Below are positions 3,815 through 6,360 of a DNA stretch of 6,360 bases, piece after piece. The notes under the pieces are model-generated. The model had not been told where the DNA came from and did no database searches. It worked only from the letters and a program-made list of their open reading frames with translations. A program made the translations under genes and the position numbers. This DNA comes from Candidatus Zixiibacteriota bacterium. Lineage in GTDB: Bacteria; Zixibacteria; MSB-5A5; GN15; JACZUZ01. Every line of letters starts with the position of its first letter. The stretch's first letter is position 1. The stretch is taken from contig JACZUZ010000123.1 in assembly GCA_022572905.1 (NCBI GenBank), forward strand, positions 1 to 6,360, given 5' to 3'.

Positions 3815-6360
3815 TTAGCCCAAGTCATATTTCTTAATTTTTCTGTGCAGTGTTGTCTTGGACATCTTCAATACGCGGGCTACAGCGGACTGGTTCCCTT
3901 GATATAGTAACAGCAGTTTCGAAATCGTCTCGCGCTCGGGCCGCTCAAAGGTGAATAGAGGCGATTTAGAGCCAGGCTCGACATTTTCAAATTGCCTTGG
4001 CAGGTCTATAGGACTGACTACGCCCCCACGACAAAGAATACACGCCCCTTCAACCACATTCTTGAGCTCTCTCACATTCCCTGGCCAGCCGTAATTTCTA
4101 AATATCTGGAGGCACTCTTCAGAAAATACCGGAGACTTCTCATTAGGTGGTGTGAACAACCTTAAGAAGTGACCAATTAGAACGTCAAGATCATTAAGCC
4201 GCTCCCGTAATGGAGAAAGTTTTAATTCGATGGTACATATTCTGTGATACAGATCCTCGCGGAAGCTTCCTTCTGAAATCATTTTAGGCAGATTCTTACT
4301 TGTTGCAAAAATGAATCTAATATCGACTGAGGTCAGTCGTGAGTTTCCTATCTTGTGGAAATGTTGATATTCTATCGCCCTCAGAACCTTTGCCTGGATC
4401 TCCAGCGGTAAATCCGCAACTTCATCCATGAATAGCGTTCCGCCATCTGCGGCGGAGAATATTCCTTCGACTTCAGAGACTCCTGTAACAGTATTTCGAG
4501 CTACGCCAAATAATTGACTTTCGATCAAAGTAGAAGGGATAGCCGCGCAGTTCAGTTTCACTAAATGCTTGTCGCTTCGAAGGCTAGCTTCGTGAGTTGC
4601 ATCAGCCAGTAATTCCTTGCCGGTCCCGCTTTCGCCCAGAATTAATACATTTGTGTTGGATCTGGCTACCAACTCCATCCGCTCAAACAGCTTTGCAATT
4701 CTACTGTCGTGAGATATGAATTTTGAGTAAATACCCGCTGTTTTTTTGTCTTCTAGAGCCTGTGTGTACGAGCTTTTGACCGATCTATATTCAAGAACTG
4801 TTGATAATGCATGCGATATGAAAGTTGCGATAGAGCTTACTGTTTCATGATCGGATTCCCTGAAGAACGCCGGGAGCGTATGGTGATCCAGGTATAGGGC
4901 ACCCTCGGTTTCATCTCTTAAAATAATAGGAACGCAAACTACAGAAAGAATATTGTAACGCGCAACGCTCCTAAAACTTTTGGTTCGATAATCACTTCTT
5001 GCATCCTCCAATACCATCGGCGCTGGGTTGCCTGTAACAGATTTAGGAATTGACATGCTAAGGTTCATCGCGTCATCAAGATCTCGCTTCTGCAACCCTT
5101 TTTGTGACACAATTCTAAGTTCACCGGTTTCCGGAGTCTTCAGAATTAGAGCGCCTCGTTCTGCGCCAGTAAGCTCAATTGCTATTCCTAAAAGTTTGTC
5201 AAGAGTAACTTGAAAGCTTTCTACACTCTTAAACACTTCAGACAATGTTTTGAGAGTTCCTGAAATGCTTGAGTGAAAATCTGATTTTAGAGCGCTTTCC
5301 TTAGACTTTTTTATGAGTCTTTCTGAAACAACTTTGTTTCCAATACGCTCGGCAATTTTTGACGCGTGTTTATAATATGAATTAGAAATCTTTGGATTGT
5401 TGCTCTTCTCATACAATTCGGCCAGCCTTGAGCAGACGACCGCGCCAAGGAAGTTGAGGGATGAATCGCCAAGAATCTTTAAAGCGCTTTTGTGACATTC
5501 CATATTCGACTCGGGATTATCTTCTTCTTGGTTTACTCCCTTCAATAGATGCAAGACGGAAGCAAAAAGAGGTGTTTTTGAACTCGAAAGAATATTCCTA
5601 ATTTTGGGACTTTCTTTGAGTGCAAATACTCGGATTTCTTTCCTTGAACTTAATAATAAATGACACAAACACATCGCTCCAAAGTAATTTGATCCATTTG
5701 ATATCAATTCGCCGAAAATGTCACAGAGTTTTCTAAAATTACTCTCCTTAACAATGTAGTGAGAGCTCAAGGCTAAAATAAGTTTCGTCTCCGTCAGACT
5801 CGACAAGTCATTTGATTGCCTATATATGATATTCGCGCTTTCTGAGTATTTCTTGCATAAATCGGAGTTTCCCCTATACAAATAGGCTTCAGCGAGATTT
5901 TGATTAGCTTTTGCTTCGATTTTTGGGTGGCTATAAGTTCTTGGAAGAGTTAATACCGTATTAAAATGTGAGGTCGCATTTTCTAACGATCCATCATTCA
6001 GATCTATGACTCCCATGGAAAAATAATAGAGCGAATACGCGTCAATGTCTTGCGTGGATAGGTCATGTCGCATGAAATTGTGAATGCAATGTCGCGCCTT
6101 AAGATTATTACCAAGTCGCGTGTGGCAGTTCGACATTATTTGCTGAACATGTCGGACTAGTCCGGAGTTTTCCGTTGAATTCAATTTCTCGAGGGCTTGC
6201 TCGCACAATCGAATCGCCTCTCGATAGTATCCCAAATCGAATTTACAGATTGCCATCCCACACAACAGTTTCATGAAAATATCGCTTGACTCGTCTAAGT
6301 GTGAAGACTCCAAACCTTCAGAATACACTTTTGCGGCAAGGTCAAACTCTCCTTGTTTCC
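3815..6360 (-). CDS. Partial TPR-GAF-AAA+-Fis regulator of the sigma54 activator (bEBP) type
   Basis: The gene is cut by the window edge at its N-terminus. The frame stays open past the GTG at 6328 to 6360 and reads KQGEFDLAAKVYSEGLE, a good TPR helix pair, so 6328 is unlikely to be the true start. Residues below count from that GTG (837 to the stop). TPR-like helical repeats fill about 1-345, for example 18-49, 99-128, 139-169 and 294-329. A GAF sensor domain spans about 371-510. A sigma54-interaction AAA+ domain spans about 535-760, with Walker A GESGTGKE (565-572), Walker B GGTLFMDE (629-636), sensor I FIFATSKN (672-679), arginine-finger region FREDLYHR (689-696), PLRER (706-710) and sensor II WPGNVREL (748-755). 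A Fis-type HTH lies at 798-836 (GNQSAVARVLKMSKTTLHRKI). The loop expected to read GAFTGA is NTVTGV (612-617), keeping the T-G pair but losing the F. There is no receiver domain, so input probably comes through the TPR/GAF part. It is likely an ATP-driven transcription activator; sigma54 dependence is uncertain. No terminator is visible after its TAA. Confidence 0.93.
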   Translation of the reverse strand, partial: KQGEFDLAAKVYSEGLESSHLDESSDIFMKLLCGMAICKFDLGYYREAIRLCEQALEKLNSTENSGLVRHVQQIMSNCHTRLGNNLKARHCIHNFMRHDLSTQDIDAYSLYYFSMGVIDLNDGSLENATSHFNTVLTLPRTYSHPKIEAKANQNLAEAYLYRGNSDLCKKYSESANIIYRQSNDLSSLTETKLILALSSHYIVKESNFRKLCDIFGELISNGSNYFGAMCLCHLLLSSRKEIRVFALKESPKIRNILSSSKTPLFASVLHLLKGVNQEEDNPESNMECHKSALKILGDSSLNFLGAVVCSRLAELYEKSNNPKISNSYYKHASKIAERIGNKVVSERLIKKSKESALKSDFHSSISGTLKTLSEVFKSVESFQVTLDKLLGIAIELTGAERGALILKTPETGELRIVSQKGLQKRDLDDAMNLSMSIPKSVTGNPAPMVLEDARSDYRTKSFRSVARYNILSVVCVPIILRDETEGALYLDHHTLPAFFRESDHETVSSIATFISHALSTVLEYRSVKSSYTQALEDKKTAGIYSKFISHDSRIAKLFERMELVARSNTNVLILGESGTGKELLADATHEASLRSDKHLVKLNCAAIPSTLIESQLFGVARNTVTGVSEVEGIFSAADGGTLFMDEVADLPLEIQAKVLRAIEYQHFHKIGNSRLTSVDIRFIFATSKNLPKMISEGSFREDLYHRICTIELKLSPLRERLNDLDVLIGHFLRLFTPPNEKSPVFSEECLQIFRNYGWPGNVRELKNVVEGACILCRGGVVSPIDLPRQFENVEPGSKSPLFTFERPERETISKLLLLYQGNQSAVARVLKMSKTTLHRKIKKYDLG
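4478..4495 (-). other. Non-canonical GAFTGA loop codons in the bEBP-type regulator
   Basis: These six codons read N-T-V-T-G-V where sigma54 activators have G-A-F-T-G-A, in the context LFG-VAR-NTVTGV-SEVEGIFSAADGG. The aligned flanks (ESQLFG before, FSAADGGTLFMDE after) make the alignment secure. The loop normally contacts sigma54 through its F and T; here F is replaced by V. Confidence 0.85.

Noticed and set aside
5028..5213. 61-codon plus-strand frame
   Set aside because: Antisense to the GAF domain of the regulator, with no supporting features.

Overview
The window looks chromosomal and comes from an uncultured-type bacterium of the broad FCB group (Zixibacteria, Marinimicrobia, KSB1 or Bacteroidetes-like lineages). 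The main clue is the secreted protein at 134-2368. It ends in an 'NYPNPFNP' type C-terminal module, the sorting or FlgD-Ig-like tail that is abundant in those phyla. I cannot name a species.

Layout: positions 1-133 are a short leader. 134-2368 (+) encodes a large exported multi-domain beta-sandwich protein, closed by a clear hairpin terminator at 2394-2433. Converging on it from the right are three minus-strand genes, in transcription order: (a) a large TPR-GAF-AAA+-Fis regulator of the sigma54 activator (bEBP) type, 6360-3815, cut by the window edge at its N-terminus; (b) a 105-residue small exported protein of unknown family, 3544-3227; (c) a 206-residue HTH regulator with a shortened WYL-like C-terminus, 3155-2535.

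The most interesting part is the 270-base gap 3545-3814 between (a) and (b). Read on the minus strand, it holds a perfect 8-bp inverted repeat with a 4-base spacer (3683-3702) and further copies of the same half-site. About 100 bases downstream there is a GG-N10-GC element with sigma54 -24/-12 geometry (3596-3611). A perfect 9-bp inverted repeat (3550-3558 / 3581-3589) then has one arm containing the Shine-Dalgarno sequence of the small exported protein. This order (enhancer-like palindrome, -24/-12 promoter, small exported protein, HTH regulator) directly after a bEBP gene suggests that the bEBP controls the two genes downstream of it. This is inference from sequence layout. The bEBP also has a non-canonical GAFTGA loop (NTVTGV), so its dependence on sigma54 is itself in question.

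Working model (inference): the TPR/GAF regulator senses a ligand or protein partner and activates a small operon encoding an exported peptide-like protein and a second DNA-binding regulator. The exported beta-sandwich gene on the other strand appears to be a separate unit.
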